From Halpernia frigidisoli (GTDB taxonomy: Bacteria; Bacteroidota; Bacteroidia; Flavobacteriales; Weeksellaceae): DNA of 64,000 nucleotides. The DNA is taken from positions 124,001-188,000 of the forward strand of contig NZ_FOQT01000002.1 of the NCBI RefSeq assembly GCF_900113805.1, written 5' to 3'. The notes under the pieces are model-generated. The model saw only the letters and a list, made by a program, of their open reading frames with translations. It made no database searches and was not told the origin of the DNA. Of the stretch, positions 9,537 through 18,267 are shown one piece after another. Position 1 is the stretch's first letter. Each line of letters starts with the position of its first letter. The translations under genes were made by a program, and so were the position numbers.

Positions 9537-10700
9537 ATGACGTTAGATAGAAAATTACTTTTGACCTTGGGTCTGGGTTTAAGCATAACCGCTTTTTCGC
9601 AGAATTTAGACCAGATAAGACCAGTGCTCACTGGCGCTCCATTTTTAAGGATTTCACCGGATGCAAGAGCAGGAGGAATGGGTGATCAGGGTGTTACTAC
9701 ATCTTCTGATGCTTTTTCCCAATTTTGGAATGCAGCAAAGTATCCTTTCAGCAGATCAACATCATCAGTTGGGGTAACTTACACGCCTTATTTAAGTAAA
9801 TTAACAAACGATGTTTTTTTACTTTACGGTTCATATCACCAGTTTTTAGGCGACGATGAGCGTTCTACAATTTCTGCAAGTTTATATTATTTTAATTTGG
9901 GTTCTGTGGATCTTACTAAATTGGTAGGTACAGAAGTCGTTTCCGAAGGAACTGCAAAACCAAACGAATTTTCATTTGATCTGGCTTACGGTTTAAAATT
10001 AACTGATAATTTCTCAATGGCTGTTACCGGTCGCTATATTCGATCGGATCTTTCGGGAGGTTTCAACTCAGATAACACTTTAAAACCTGCAAACTCTTTT
10101 GCTGTAGATGTTTCTGGCTATTTTTTAAGCAATAAAGGACAAAGTTTCGGCGATTACGAAGGTCAGGCAAGAGGTGGTTTTGCCATTCAAAATTTAGGAC
10201 CAAGACTGGATTATACGGGCGATGATCAATCCAGATCTTATCTTCCAACAACGGCAAGACTAGGTGCGGGTTACGATTTATACATCGATGATCAAAATAA
10301 AGTTGGTCTTAGTTTAGAAGCTTCAAAACTTTTAGTTCCCGGTCCGGAAATCACAGGTGCTGATATTGACGGAAATCCAATATATGATGTGCCAAATGTT
10401 GGAGTTATTCAGGGTGTTGGAAAATCTTTTAATAATAAAAAAAGCATGATGTTGAGCGGCGCTTTAGAATATACTTATGATAATGCTTTCTCTTTGCGCA
10501 CAGGATATTTTCACGAAAGTGCTGAGCAAGGTGGCAGACAATACGCGACAGTTGGTTTAGGTTTGTCTTATCAGGCTTTTGGTCTGGATCTGTCTTATCT
10601 TATCAATACTTCAAAAATAAATTCTGCTTTAGACAATACGTTGAGAGTTGGTTTGACGTGGACAATTGGTGAAGAAACATCAAACGCACAGGATTATTAA
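9537..10700 (+). CDS. porV: PorV (LptO), T9SS outer-membrane beta-barrel shuttle protein
   Basis: Outer-membrane barrel that takes cargo from the SprA translocon and carries it to PorU for processing. The 387-residue precursor has a signal peptide (cleavage near TAFSQ). The early PDARAGGMGDQGV motif is characteristic of PorV. Alternating amphipathic strands of a FadL-like barrel follow, ending in GLGLSYQAFGLDLSY and an aromatic-rich C-terminal strand. It is cotranscribed with porU (17-base gap) and closed by a strong terminator. Confidence 0.93.
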   Translation: MTLDRKLLLTLGLGLSITAFSQNLDQIRPVLTGAPFLRISPDARAGGMGDQGVTTSSDAFSQFWNAAKYPFSRSTSSVGVTYTPYLSKLTNDVFLLYGSYHQFLGDDERSTISASLYYFNLGSVDLTKLVGTEVVSEGTAKPNEFSFDLAYGLKLTDNFSMAVTGRYIRSDLSGGFNSDNTLKPANSFAVDVSGYFLSNKGQSFGDYEGQARGGFAIQNLGPRLDYTGDDQSRSYLPTTARLGAGYDLYIDDQNKVGLSLEASKLLVPGPEITGADIDGNPIYDVPNVGVIQGVGKSFNNKKSMMLSGALEYTYDNAFSLRTGYFHESAEQGGRQYATVGLGLSYQAFGLDLSYLINTSKINSALDNTLRVGLTWTIGEETSNAQDY

Positions 10701-10720
10701 TTAAAATTAATTCTACATTC

Positions 10721-10751
10721 AAAAAGAGCCTCATTAATTGAGGCTCTTTTT
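10721..10751 (+). terminator. porUV operon terminator
   Basis: Stem AAAAAGAGCCTCA / TGAGGCTCTTTTT with a 5-base loop, 21 bases after the porV stop. It is a textbook intrinsic terminator. Confidence 0.9.
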
Positions 10752-10789
10752 AGTTAAAGATGTTTAATTTTGCAAATAGATTTTACTCA

Positions 10790-13066
10790 ATGTCATATAC
10801 TTCAGATTTTAAAAGGTTTGTAACCAGCCAGTACATTTTCGCCGCAGTGAGAGTGACTTTGGCTGTTGTATTCCCGAGTATTATCATGGCTTATTTTGGC
10901 GTTTTAAAAGAATTTTTTTTATTTCCTCTTGCAACTGTTTTTGTAGGGCTTACCGATCAACCTGGCCCAATTATCAGACGCAGAAATTCGATGCTTTTGG
11001 CGGTGATTTGTTTTTTCATTGCTGCAACAGTCGCTAGTTTAGCAAAAGGAAATCCAGCTTTTATTTTTTTAGAACTTCTTATTTTTGGTTTTTTCTTCAG
11101 CATGATCGGGGTTTACGGACAACGCTTGTCGGCCGTTGGTGCGCTGACTTTAGTTGTTCTGGCGATTTTTGTTGATGGACATTTAACAGGAACAAATGTT
11201 TTAAAAAGTCTCACCATTTTTTTAGCCGGCAGTTTTTGGTTTGTTTTAATTTTTTTAATAGTTACCAGACTTCAGCCTTATAAATTGGCAAGCCAGCAAA
11301 TTGGTGAAAATTATATTTTATTAGGCGAATATTTAAAAATCCGTTCCCAACTTTATTTACCTGAACCAAATTATACCAGAATTTTTGATGAAATCATTTC
11401 TCATCAGATCAAAATAAAAAATTTACAGGAAGATACACGGGAAACCGTTTTCCGTACACGCGAGATCATCAAAGAATCTACCACCACAAGCCGTTTGCTG
11501 ATGTTGATGTTTCTCAATTCTATGGATCTTCATGAGAAACTAATGACCTCTGAAAGTGATTACAAAAAACTGCATCTGGACAGTCGCAACACAGAAGTTC
11601 TCACGGCGATGAATGTCTTTTTATTAAATCTTTCTGCAGAGATCACAAACATTGGAATTGATTTGCAATCCGGTGTTAAAGCAAAACCCATATCAAATAT
11701 CGACGGCGAGCTTGAAAAACTTTATACCGTTTACTATGACTATCGAAACAGGCAAATGTCTGCCGGTAATCTGGAAAATTTTATGCTTTTACGACAGATA
11801 TTAATGCGCATTACAGATTTGAGTTCCGAAATTAAAAGTATTTATAAAATTTTTTCGCAGGATATAAAACTGGCAAAAAGTCTGTCGTCCGGTTTAGATC
11901 TTCGTCAATTTCTAAACCCGGAAGAAAAAATAAATTTTAAGGTTTTTAGAAATAATTTAAGCCTAAAATCAATGCAGTTCCGCCACGCGATCCGCGTCAC
12001 ATTAGCTTTGCTTATCGGTTATGGCGTTACCAGATTTTCATTTTTCCCTGTTGGTCACGCGTACTGGGTTTTGATCACTATCATAACGATCATCAGGCCC
12101 AATTACAGCATTACAAAACACCGCAATTACGTTCGATTACTTGGAACCATTTCCGGCGCTTTGATCGCTTACATTATACTTTGGCAAATTTCAAATAATG
12201 TAATACTACTGTTTTTGTTGCTGACAAGTATGATCCTGGCTTTTAGTTTTCTTAAAGGTAAATATTTTTGGGCAGTATTTTTTATAACGATTTATGTTTT
12301 TTTATCTTTTAATTTTTTAAAACCCGGCAATGTAAATGTTATTTTTAAAGACCGTCTTTTTGATACATTTGTCGCCGGTATTATTGTTTACCTTGTTTCC
12401 TATTTTATTTTACCGGTTTGGGAACACACACAAAATATTGATCTGATGAAAACGGCTACTCAAGATAATATTAATTATTTTGAAGCTGTAATGAAAAATT
12501 TTGAAACAGAAAAAACAGAGGAAAGTACTCAGGATTATAAAATGAAAAGGAAGGCAGCAATGGTTTCTTTGGCAAATTTATCTGACAATTTTCAAAGAAT
12601 GCTTTCTGATCCAAAAAATCAACAAAAAAAGCTGGAAAAAGTACATCAGTTTGTGACAACTTCCCACCTATTCACAGCGTACAGCGCATCACTTTCCCAG
12701 TTTTTTAATGGCAAAAATTTAAAAAAATACCCACAGATCGATGCGGAAAAATGGACACAAAAAATAAAATCAGAACTTGAGAATTCCCTTAACATATTAA
12801 ATGATATTCCGCAAATTGACATAGAAAATGACTTGATCACACCTGAAAGCGAAATTGAAATTTTATTAAATAACAGAAAACTTGAACTTCAGGAAAACGA
12901 AAAGTTCGATCACCGCGATCCCAATAAAATTTCGCATTTAACGGAATTGAAAAATATCACAGAATTACTGGAATTAATGTCAGATGTCGCGCGTGAACAA
13001 AGAAAAGCGTTGGCGGGTTTTCAGACATTTATTGTTAAAAATCAATCGACGATCGTAAAACAATAA
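10790..13066 (+). CDS. FUSC-family inner-membrane protein (YccS/YhfK-like)
   Basis: A large inner-membrane protein with two hydrophobic bundles (about residues 15-165 and 400-540), each followed by a cytoplasmic helical region. This duplicated layout is that of the FUSC/YccS family, relatives of aromatic-acid efflux AaeB. The second bundle carries the GHAYWVLITIITIIRPNY segment typical of the family. I start at ATG 10790 and not at the in-frame ATG 10760, because a good Bacteroidota -7 box (TAATTTTG, 10765-10772) lies inside the longer frame. Its 3' end overlaps the convergent phosphopantetheinyl-transferase gene by 25 bases. The substrate is unknown. Confidence 0.82.
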   Translation: MSYTSDFKRFVTSQYIFAAVRVTLAVVFPSIIMAYFGVLKEFFLFPLATVFVGLTDQPGPIIRRRNSMLLAVICFFIAATVASLAKGNPAFIFLELLIFGFFFSMIGVYGQRLSAVGALTLVVLAIFVDGHLTGTNVLKSLTIFLAGSFWFVLIFLIVTRLQPYKLASQQIGENYILLGEYLKIRSQLYLPEPNYTRIFDEIISHQIKIKNLQEDTRETVFRTREIIKESTTTSRLLMLMFLNSMDLHEKLMTSESDYKKLHLDSRNTEVLTAMNVFLLNLSAEITNIGIDLQSGVKAKPISNIDGELEKLYTVYYDYRNRQMSAGNLENFMLLRQILMRITDLSSEIKSIYKIFSQDIKLAKSLSSGLDLRQFLNPEEKINFKVFRNNLSLKSMQFRHAIRVTLALLIGYGVTRFSFFPVGHAYWVLITIITIIRPNYSITKHRNYVRLLGTISGALIAYIILWQISNNVILLFLLLTSMILAFSFLKGKYFWAVFFITIYVFLSFNFLKPGNVNVIFKDRLFDTFVAGIIVYLVSYFILPVWEHTQNIDLMKTATQDNINYFEAVMKNFETEKTEESTQDYKMKRKAAMVSLANLSDNFQRMLSDPKNQQKKLEKVHQFVTTSHLFTAYSASLSQFFNGKNLKKYPQIDAEKWTQKIKSELENSLNILNDIPQIDIENDLITPESEIEILLNNRKLELQENEKFDHRDPNKISHLTELKNITELLELMSDVAREQRKALAGFQTFIVKNQSTIVKQ

Positions 13067-13653
13067 TCTTCAAAAAATTCAACCCGCGCTGAAAAATGGT
13101 CGCAATTATTTTCATCATAAACGCTGCAGTTTATTTTGTGTAGATTTTTTAGGTCAAATTCTTCTACTTTGTAATTCTGTTTTAAAGAAAAATAATTAGA
13201 ATGGTGAATTTTATACAAACTTTCTTTTACTGACCAGATTACTGTCAGATACTCTACTTTTTCCTTTTCCAGAAAGAAATTGGCTTCATTTGAGTAAATG
13301 AACTTATGCTCAATTCTTAGAATTTTTTCATTAAATTTTTCCATATCAATCCCAATTTTCTCCTTTGAAACCGCCACAGCTGCGAATGGAAAAGAATGTG
13401 TAATTGAAATAAAATGATCCTGCGGCGACAAATACGGCTCTCTATCTTTGTATAAAATTTTGTGGGTTGGCAAAAAACTTTTTAAAGCTTTTCTTACCAA
13501 AAGGGTTTCCAAAATTTTTGTAGGATGGTAATTTTTAATTTTCTCCAAATTTTCCACCTCTACAAGCTCATTTGCGTTTAGAATTTCATCATCAGAAAAC
13601 TTCCAGATAAGAATCGTCGCTTTTTCATCAGAAAAATCTTTATAAAATGGCAT
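13042..13653 (-). CDS. 4'-phosphopantetheinyl transferase superfamily protein
   Basis: This enzyme would transfer the phosphopantetheine arm of CoA to a serine of a carrier protein. The signature residues are present: G101-I-D103-x-E105 for metal and CoA binding, and W140-S-x-K143-E144-x3-K148. The ISITHS block precedes them. At 203 residues it is of the Sfp/HetI class, larger than AcpS. No polyketide or nonribosomal peptide genes are nearby, so its carrier-protein partner is not indicated. It overlaps the convergent FUSC gene by 25 bases at the 3' end. Confidence 0.85.
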   Translation of the reverse strand: MPFYKDFSDEKATILIWKFSDDEILNANELVEVENLEKIKNYHPTKILETLLVRKALKSFLPTHKILYKDREPYLSPQDHFISITHSFPFAAVAVSKEKIGIDMEKFNEKILRIEHKFIYSNEANFFLEKEKVEYLTVIWSVKESLYKIHHSNYFSLKQNYKVEEFDLKNLHKINCSVYDENNCDHFSARVEFFEDYCFTIVD

Positions 13654-13733
13654 AGAGAATAATTAATTTTAAATAATAAAAAATCTTACTTTAAAAAAAT
13701 ATTAAGTAAAATACTTTATTAAATCTCAGATAT

Positions 13734-13765
13734 TTTGGTTAAGAAAATTTTAGTTCGTAAATTTG
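13734..13765 (+). promoter_or_regulatory. Bacteroidota-type promoter of ahcY
   Basis: TTTG at 13734-13737 and TAAATTTG at 13758-13765, separated by 20 bases, match the -33/-7 consensus of the Bacteroidota primary sigma factor. The predicted start lies about 28 bases before the ahcY ATG. Confidence 0.6.
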
Positions 13766-13797
13766 CACAAAATTATTAATAAATAAATTAAACTTTT

Positions 13798-15114
13798 ATG
13801 AACGATACAAAAACAACTTACTTACCTTATAAAGTTAAAGATATTTCTTTAGCAGAATTTGGAAGAAAAGAAATCACTTTGGCTGAAGCAGAAATGCCAG
13901 GCTTAATGGCAATACGTGCAGAATACGGTCCATCTCAACCTTTGAAAGGTGCAAGAATCGCGGGTTGTCTTCACATGACTATTCAAACTGCAGTTTTAAT
14001 TGAAACTTTGGTTGCGCTTGGTGCAGATGTTACCTGGTCTTCATGTAATATTTTCTCCACGCAAGATCACGCAGCAGCAGCAATCGCAGCAGCAGGAATT
14101 CCTGTTTATGCCTGGAAAGGTTTATCAGAAGAAGAATTCAACTGGTGTATTGAGCAAACAGTATTTTTTGGCGAAGATAGAAAACCATTAAATATGATTC
14201 TTGACGATGGTGGAGATTTAACGAACCTGGTTTTTGATCATTACCCGGAATTAACTGCAGGAATAAAAGGACTTTCTGAAGAAACCACAACTGGCGTTCA
14301 CAGATTATATGAAAGAATGCAAAACGGAACTTTGGTAATGCCTGCGATCAACGTAAATGATTCAGTTACAAAATCAAAATTTGATAACAAATACGGTTGT
14401 AGAGAATCTGCGGTTGACGCGATCAGAAGAGCAACAGATTTAATGTTGGCTGGAAAAAGAGTTGTTGTTTGTGGATACGGTGACGTTGGAAAAGGAACTG
14501 CGGCTTCGTTTAAAGGTGCTGGTTCTATCGTAACTGTTACAGAAATTGACCCAATTTGTGCGCTACAAGCTGCAATGGACGGTTTTGAAGTTAAAAAATT
14601 AGATACCGTTGTTGCGACTGCAGATATCGTGATCACAACTACAGGGAATTACAATATCGTTCGTGGTGAGCATTTTGAAAAAATGAAAGATAAAGTGGTT
14701 GTTTGTAATATCGGCCATTTTGATAATGAACTGGATATGGCTTGGTTAAACGATAACTATGGTGATACCAAAAATGAAATCAAACCACAAGTTGATCTTT
14801 ATAACATCAACGGAAAAGATGTGATCATCTTAGCAGAAGGAAGATTGGTGAATTTAGGTTGCGCAACAGGTCACCCAAGTTTTGTGATGAGTAACTCTTT
14901 CGCAAACCAGACTTTAGCTCAGATCGAACTTTGGACAAACTCCGATGCTTACGAAAATCAGGTTTATATGTTGCCAAAACATTTAGATGAAAAAGTAGCA
15001 CAACTGCATTTAGCAAAATTAGGAATTGAGTTGGAAACTTTGTCTCCAGAGCAGGCTAAATATATTGGTGTAGAGGTTGAAGGACCTTACAAACCAGAAT
15101 ATTACAGATATTAA
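13798..15114 (+). CDS. ahcY: Adenosylhomocysteinase
   Basis: Cytoplasmic NAD-dependent enzyme that splits S-adenosylhomocysteine into adenosine and homocysteine, relieving product inhibition of methyltransferases. Diagnostic blocks are [15 protein letters not shown], the DDGGDLT substrate loop, [11 protein letters not shown], the NAD-binding [11 protein letters not shown], and the C-terminal [15 protein letters not shown] ending, which carries the NAD-contacting Lys/Tyr. The 438-residue length is typical of the bacterial form. It is monocistronic with a good promoter. No S-adenosylhomocysteine riboswitch was seen in the 144-base leader region. Confidence 0.97.
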   Translation: MNDTKTTYLPYKVKDISLAEFGRKEITLAEAEMPGLMAIRAEYGPSQPLKGARIAGCLHMTIQTAVLIETLVALGADVTWSSCNIFSTQDHAAAAIAAAGIPVYAWKGLSEEEFNWCIEQTVFFGEDRKPLNMILDDGGDLTNLVFDHYPELTAGIKGLSEETTTGVHRLYERMQNGTLVMPAINVNDSVTKSKFDNKYGCRESAVDAIRRATDLMLAGKRVVVCGYGDVGKGTAASFKGAGSIVTVTEIDPICALQAAMDGFEVKKLDTVVATADIVITTTGNYNIVRGEHFEKMKDKVVVCNIGHFDNELDMAWLNDNYGDTKNEIKPQVDLYNINGKDVIILAEGRLVNLGCATGHPSFVMSNSFANQTLAQIELWTNSDAYENQVYMLPKHLDEKVAQLHLAKLGIELETLSPEQAKYIGVEVEGPYKPEYYRY

Positions 15115-15123
15115 TAGTTTTTT

Positions 15124-15225
15124 CAGGAGCTGATTCCTGCTGTCCGCTGTATCTTTTTTTATTGAAAAATTTTATAATTAGAAAAATTTTAGATAAAAAA
15201 AGGATGCCACTTCCATCAGGGCTAT
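15124..15225 (-). repeat. Intergenic structured element A (candidate ncRNA/repeat family)
   Basis: Read on the minus strand, the element begins with AGCCCTGATGGAAGTGG and a CATCC-T-run. An AT-rich hairpin arm follows, then an A-run and AGATACAGCGGACAGCAGG, closing with AATCAGCTCCT. CTGAT near the start can pair with ATCAG near the end, and the T-run pairs with the A-run to form an inner hairpin. It lies between ahcY and its strong terminator at 15248. Element B at 53176-53258 shares the same layout. I recall similar GGAAGTGG...ACAGCGGACAGC sequences between genes in many flavobacteria, but could not search for them here. Confidence 0.55.
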
Positions 15226-15247
15226 GAAAAGTCAGTTTACATAAAAA

Positions 15248-15271
15248 AATCCGTCTCAAATGAGGCGGATT
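15248..15271 (+). terminator. Terminator downstream of ahcY
   Basis: Stem AATCCGTCTC / GAGGCGGATT (one G-U type pair) with loop AAAT, A-run before it and eight or more T after it. Confidence 0.8.
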
Positions 15272-15312
15272 TTTTTTGTTCAGATATCAGTTAAATGTTG
15301 TAATTTCAAAAC

Positions 15313-16647
15313 ATGAAACCATTGTTAAACTTTATTTTGATCACTTTTTGTTCTTTCCTTTCGGGGCAGAATGAAGGCTTCAAATTGAGTGCGACAAATA
15401 AAATGGTTATTCCTTTTCAACTCATCAATAATTTGATATTTATTCCAGTTAGTATCAATGGCGTTGAGCTCACTTTCCTTTTAGATTCAGGAGTTCAGGA
15501 GAGTATTTTATTTAGTTTAGAAAATAAAGATGTCACTTTTAAAAATACAGAAAAAATCAAATTTTCAGGTTTGGGAGGAAATGTTGATTTATCTGGTTTA
15601 AAATCAATCAATAATGATTTTAAGATCGGCAAAAATTTTGAAGACAGATCACACACCATTTTTATAATTTTAAATGAAGAATTTAATTTTTCTTCCCACG
15701 TCGGCATTCCAGTGAACGGCATCATTGGCTATAATTTTTTTAAAAATGATCCGGTAGAAATTGATTACATCAAAAAGAAAATAACAATCTATAGCAACAA
15801 TAAAGCTTTTCAGAAAAGAGCAAAAAAGTATAAAAGTTTTGACATTTCTTTGGAAGATAAAAAACCATACATCAATGTTGATGTAAAATTAATCAGTGAA
15901 GCAAAAAATTCTAAAATGCTTTTAGATCTCGGAAACAGCGATGCGATCTGGCTTTTTCCAAAAATGATTGAAAATTTTTCTTACAATCGTCCAAATATTC
16001 AGGATTATCTGGGTCGCGGTTTTAATGGCGATATTTACGGCAAACGAAGCAGAATAAAAGAAATGTCAATAGGTGATTTTTCTTTTACAAAACCTTTAAC
16101 GGCGATGCCAGACGAATTGTCATTCCAACATTTAAAGATGGTTAAAAACAGAGTGGGTTCTGTCGGAAGCGATATTTTACGGCGGTTTAATGTTATTTTT
16201 GATTATCCCAATCAAAAAATTTATCTCAAAAAAAATAGAAATTTTGACGAGCCATTCCTCTTTAATATGAGTGGGCTGGATATTAAAAATGATGGCATGG
16301 AATGGGACAGCGATCTGGTTCGCGTAGAGACAAAAGAAGCAAATACAAATAACGGCAATGAAAAAATATACAGCGCCGTGAACGAGTTTCAGTATAAATT
16401 TACCTTAAAACCAATATATTCTGTAGCTGCTAGCAGAGAAAATTCACCAGGTTATAATTCGGGTATCAGAAAAGATGATGAAATTGTAAAAATTAATAAT
16501 AAAAAAGCCTCAACATTTACGCTTCAGCAAATTCTCGATCTGCTAAAATCTTCTGAAGGAAAGCAAATAAACATAGAAGTTCGGCGTAAATTTCAGATTT
16601 TAAGTTTTAAATTTACACTTGAGGATCCAATTCCCTACGAAAATTAA
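15313..16647 (+). CDS. Exported retropepsin-like aspartyl protease with PDZ domain
   Basis: A 444-residue protein with a signal peptide ending near FLSGQN. Two halves resemble pepsin/retropepsin lobes. The first has LLDSG with Asp58; the second has LLDLG with Asp205. A PDZ domain occupies about residues 350-430, with YSVAASRENSPGYNSGIRKDDEIVKINNK as the carboxylate-binding loop region. The second lobe has Leu where Thr or Ser is usual (D-L-G), so catalysis may rest on the first lobe or be altered. It would act in the periplasm or at the surface. It is followed 2 bases later by the next gene, which suggests cotranscription. Confidence 0.8.
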   Translation: MKPLLNFILITFCSFLSGQNEGFKLSATNKMVIPFQLINNLIFIPVSINGVELTFLLDSGVQESILFSLENKDVTFKNTEKIKFSGLGGNVDLSGLKSINNDFKIGKNFEDRSHTIFIILNEEFNFSSHVGIPVNGIIGYNFFKNDPVEIDYIKKKITIYSNNKAFQKRAKKYKSFDISLEDKKPYINVDVKLISEAKNSKMLLDLGNSDAIWLFPKMIENFSYNRPNIQDYLGRGFNGDIYGKRSRIKEMSIGDFSFTKPLTAMPDELSFQHLKMVKNRVGSVGSDILRRFNVIFDYPNQKIYLKKNRNFDEPFLFNMSGLDIKNDGMEWDSDLVRVETKEANTNNGNEKIYSAVNEFQYKFTLKPIYSVAASRENSPGYNSGIRKDDEIVKINNKKASTFTLQQILDLLKSSEGKQINIEVRRKFQILSFKFTLEDPIPYEN

Positions 16648-16649
16648 CA

Positions 16650-17189
16650 ATGGAACAAAGCACATTTGATCAGATCCGCACCCGTCCCAGATTTAAACTT
16701 TATACTGTTGTAGAAAAATCTGATTATACAGTGCATCTGAGAGATTTTTTAAAAGCACACGAAAGCGAGTTTGAAGGTAATATTAACCGGGAAACGGCTT
16801 TGATCAACGTTAAATCCAAGTATTACGAATACTGGAAGCCTTATGTCGCATTACGAACTGAATTTGACCAGGAAGAAAACAGCACGTGTATCCGTGGCGT
16901 TTTTGGACCGAGTTCTGCAGTTTGGACTTTTTTTATGTTTTTATTCTTTTTCTTAGGAATCGGCTGGATGCTTTGTATCACTCTTTTTTATGTTGCAAAA
17001 CAAATAAAACACGACGGTTTCGGATGGGCTTTTCCCACATCTATGATATTTCTTGGCTTAATTTTCCTCGTTTACATAGCTGGAAGAATTGGCCGGAAAA
17101 AAGGGAAAGAAGAAATGGAAAAACTGCGAAATTTTGTGGTGGAATCAACACTTCACCTTGAATCAAAAAGTACTACTTCTGAGCTATAA
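16650..17189 (+). CDS. Two-helix membrane protein, unknown function
   Basis: A 179-residue protein starting 2 bases after the protease gene, so probably in the same transcript. The N-terminal 85 residues are soluble (RTRPRFKLYTVVEKSDYTVHL onwards). Two membrane helices follow (about 89-113 and 126-147). A basic KKGKEEMEK stretch and a Ser/Thr-rich tail end the protein. I recognise no named family. The 3' end overlaps the convergent L,D-transpeptidase gene by 17 bases. Confidence 0.65.
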   Translation: MEQSTFDQIRTRPRFKLYTVVEKSDYTVHLRDFLKAHESEFEGNINRETALINVKSKYYEYWKPYVALRTEFDQEENSTCIRGVFGPSSAVWTFFMFLFFFLGIGWMLCITLFYVAKQIKHDGFGWAFPTSMIFLGLIFLVYIAGRIGRKKGKEEMEKLRNFVVESTLHLESKSTTSEL

Positions 17190-18123
17190 CTACCTCTTCC
17201 CTATTTTTTTGTTCAGCTAGAATTTTATCAATTTCGGGTTGTATGTTTTTTGACATTACAGTTTCTGACAAATAATTTGCCATTGAATTTTGAACTAGTT
17301 TCCTCCACGGTTTTTGCTGTCCCCAATTAAAATCACCGTTCACGATTACCGGTGTTCCATTTGCCTTAAGTTTTCCTTCTGATAAAATCCACTGATCCGC
17401 AAAACTATACATCCATTCTGCATCTTTGCTAAGTAATCTCAAACAGGAATGCGATGCTGGATATCCCGGCAAATCATATTCGTGCCATCCAATTCCCAAT
17501 TGATTAGCAATGTTGACATTAAATGGCAACTTCCAGTCAGAATCTACCGTGCTTGTTGCTATTTTTGATTTCCAGTTCGCAAAATGAAGTCCGGTTGCCG
17601 TCTTCGCCGCTTTTTTACCCATACTTGTTGGTCCCCATTTTTTTAGTTCACCATTTTCATAAACCGCAAAAGCCTGAATTGGATAGGAAAAATAAACAAA
17701 CTTTTTCACATCTTTCAATAGTGCAATCTGCACCGGAAAAGGACTGTAATCTAAAAAATTGTCTGAAATTTTATTTGGAATTATTAAAGTATCCGCGCGC
17801 CACGAATTTTTTGCATCTAATCTATTTAAAGCTAAAATTGTATAACGTTCGTTCTCAGAATATTGCTTTTTAAAAGCAGACATTGCAGAATCTTTCTTTT
17901 TTGCAGGAAAAATAAAAGAAGAATATTGAATTTTTGATTTGGACAAAGAATCTTCTTTGTTGATATTTCTGACTTGTTTTGCAGCTTCCACAGGCGTGGA
18001 AGTGTTTGATGATGTTTCTTTTTTTATATCTTTTTTACATTGAATGGCTAATAGAAAAAGAAAAGCAAGTGCAAAAATGTTTAGAAATTTATTTGATCTA
18101 AAGTTCATGGATAAGTTTTTCAC
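17173..18123 (-). CDS. L,D-transpeptidase (YkuD) lipoprotein
   Basis: Lipoprotein with a lipobox ending at Cys29 (LLAIQC), a Ser/Thr-rich linker and a YkuD catalytic domain (about 135-255). The signature HEYDLPGYPASHSCLRL gives His214, a histidine at 225 and catalytic Cys227 followed by Leu-Arg. Such enzymes crosslink peptidoglycan or attach proteins to it using a tetrapeptide donor. The usual SxGCxR appears here as SHSCLR, so Ser replaces the Gly before the cysteine. An alternative start at Met6 (18108) would still leave a full signal peptide. It is a single gene. Confidence 0.85.
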   Translation of the reverse strand: MKNLSMNFRSNKFLNIFALAFLFLLAIQCKKDIKKETSSNTSTPVEAAKQVRNINKEDSLSKSKIQYSSFIFPAKKKDSAMSAFKKQYSENERYTILALNRLDAKNSWRADTLIIPNKISDNFLDYSPFPVQIALLKDVKKFVYFSYPIQAFAVYENGELKKWGPTSMGKKAAKTATGLHFANWKSKIATSTVDSDWKLPFNVNIANQLGIGWHEYDLPGYPASHSCLRLLSKDAEWMYSFADQWILSEGKLKANGTPVIVNGDFNWGQQKPWRKLVQNSMANYLSETVMSKNIQPEIDKILAEQKNREEVVIAQK

Positions 18124-18267
18124 TCAATTTCAAAAAGAGTACCAAAAATTAAAAATTTTAAGATTTCTTTAACGTTTAAATTAATTAATATAAATCTTCT
18201 AAACTTTAAATCTTCTTTAACTCAATAAAAAAATGGAAGTCCGTATATTTACAAAAATCAAAAAAAT

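Noticed and set aside
13654-13797. S-adenosylhomocysteine riboswitch before ahcY
   Set aside because: The gap is AT-rich with no stable conserved stems; only a promoter is seen.
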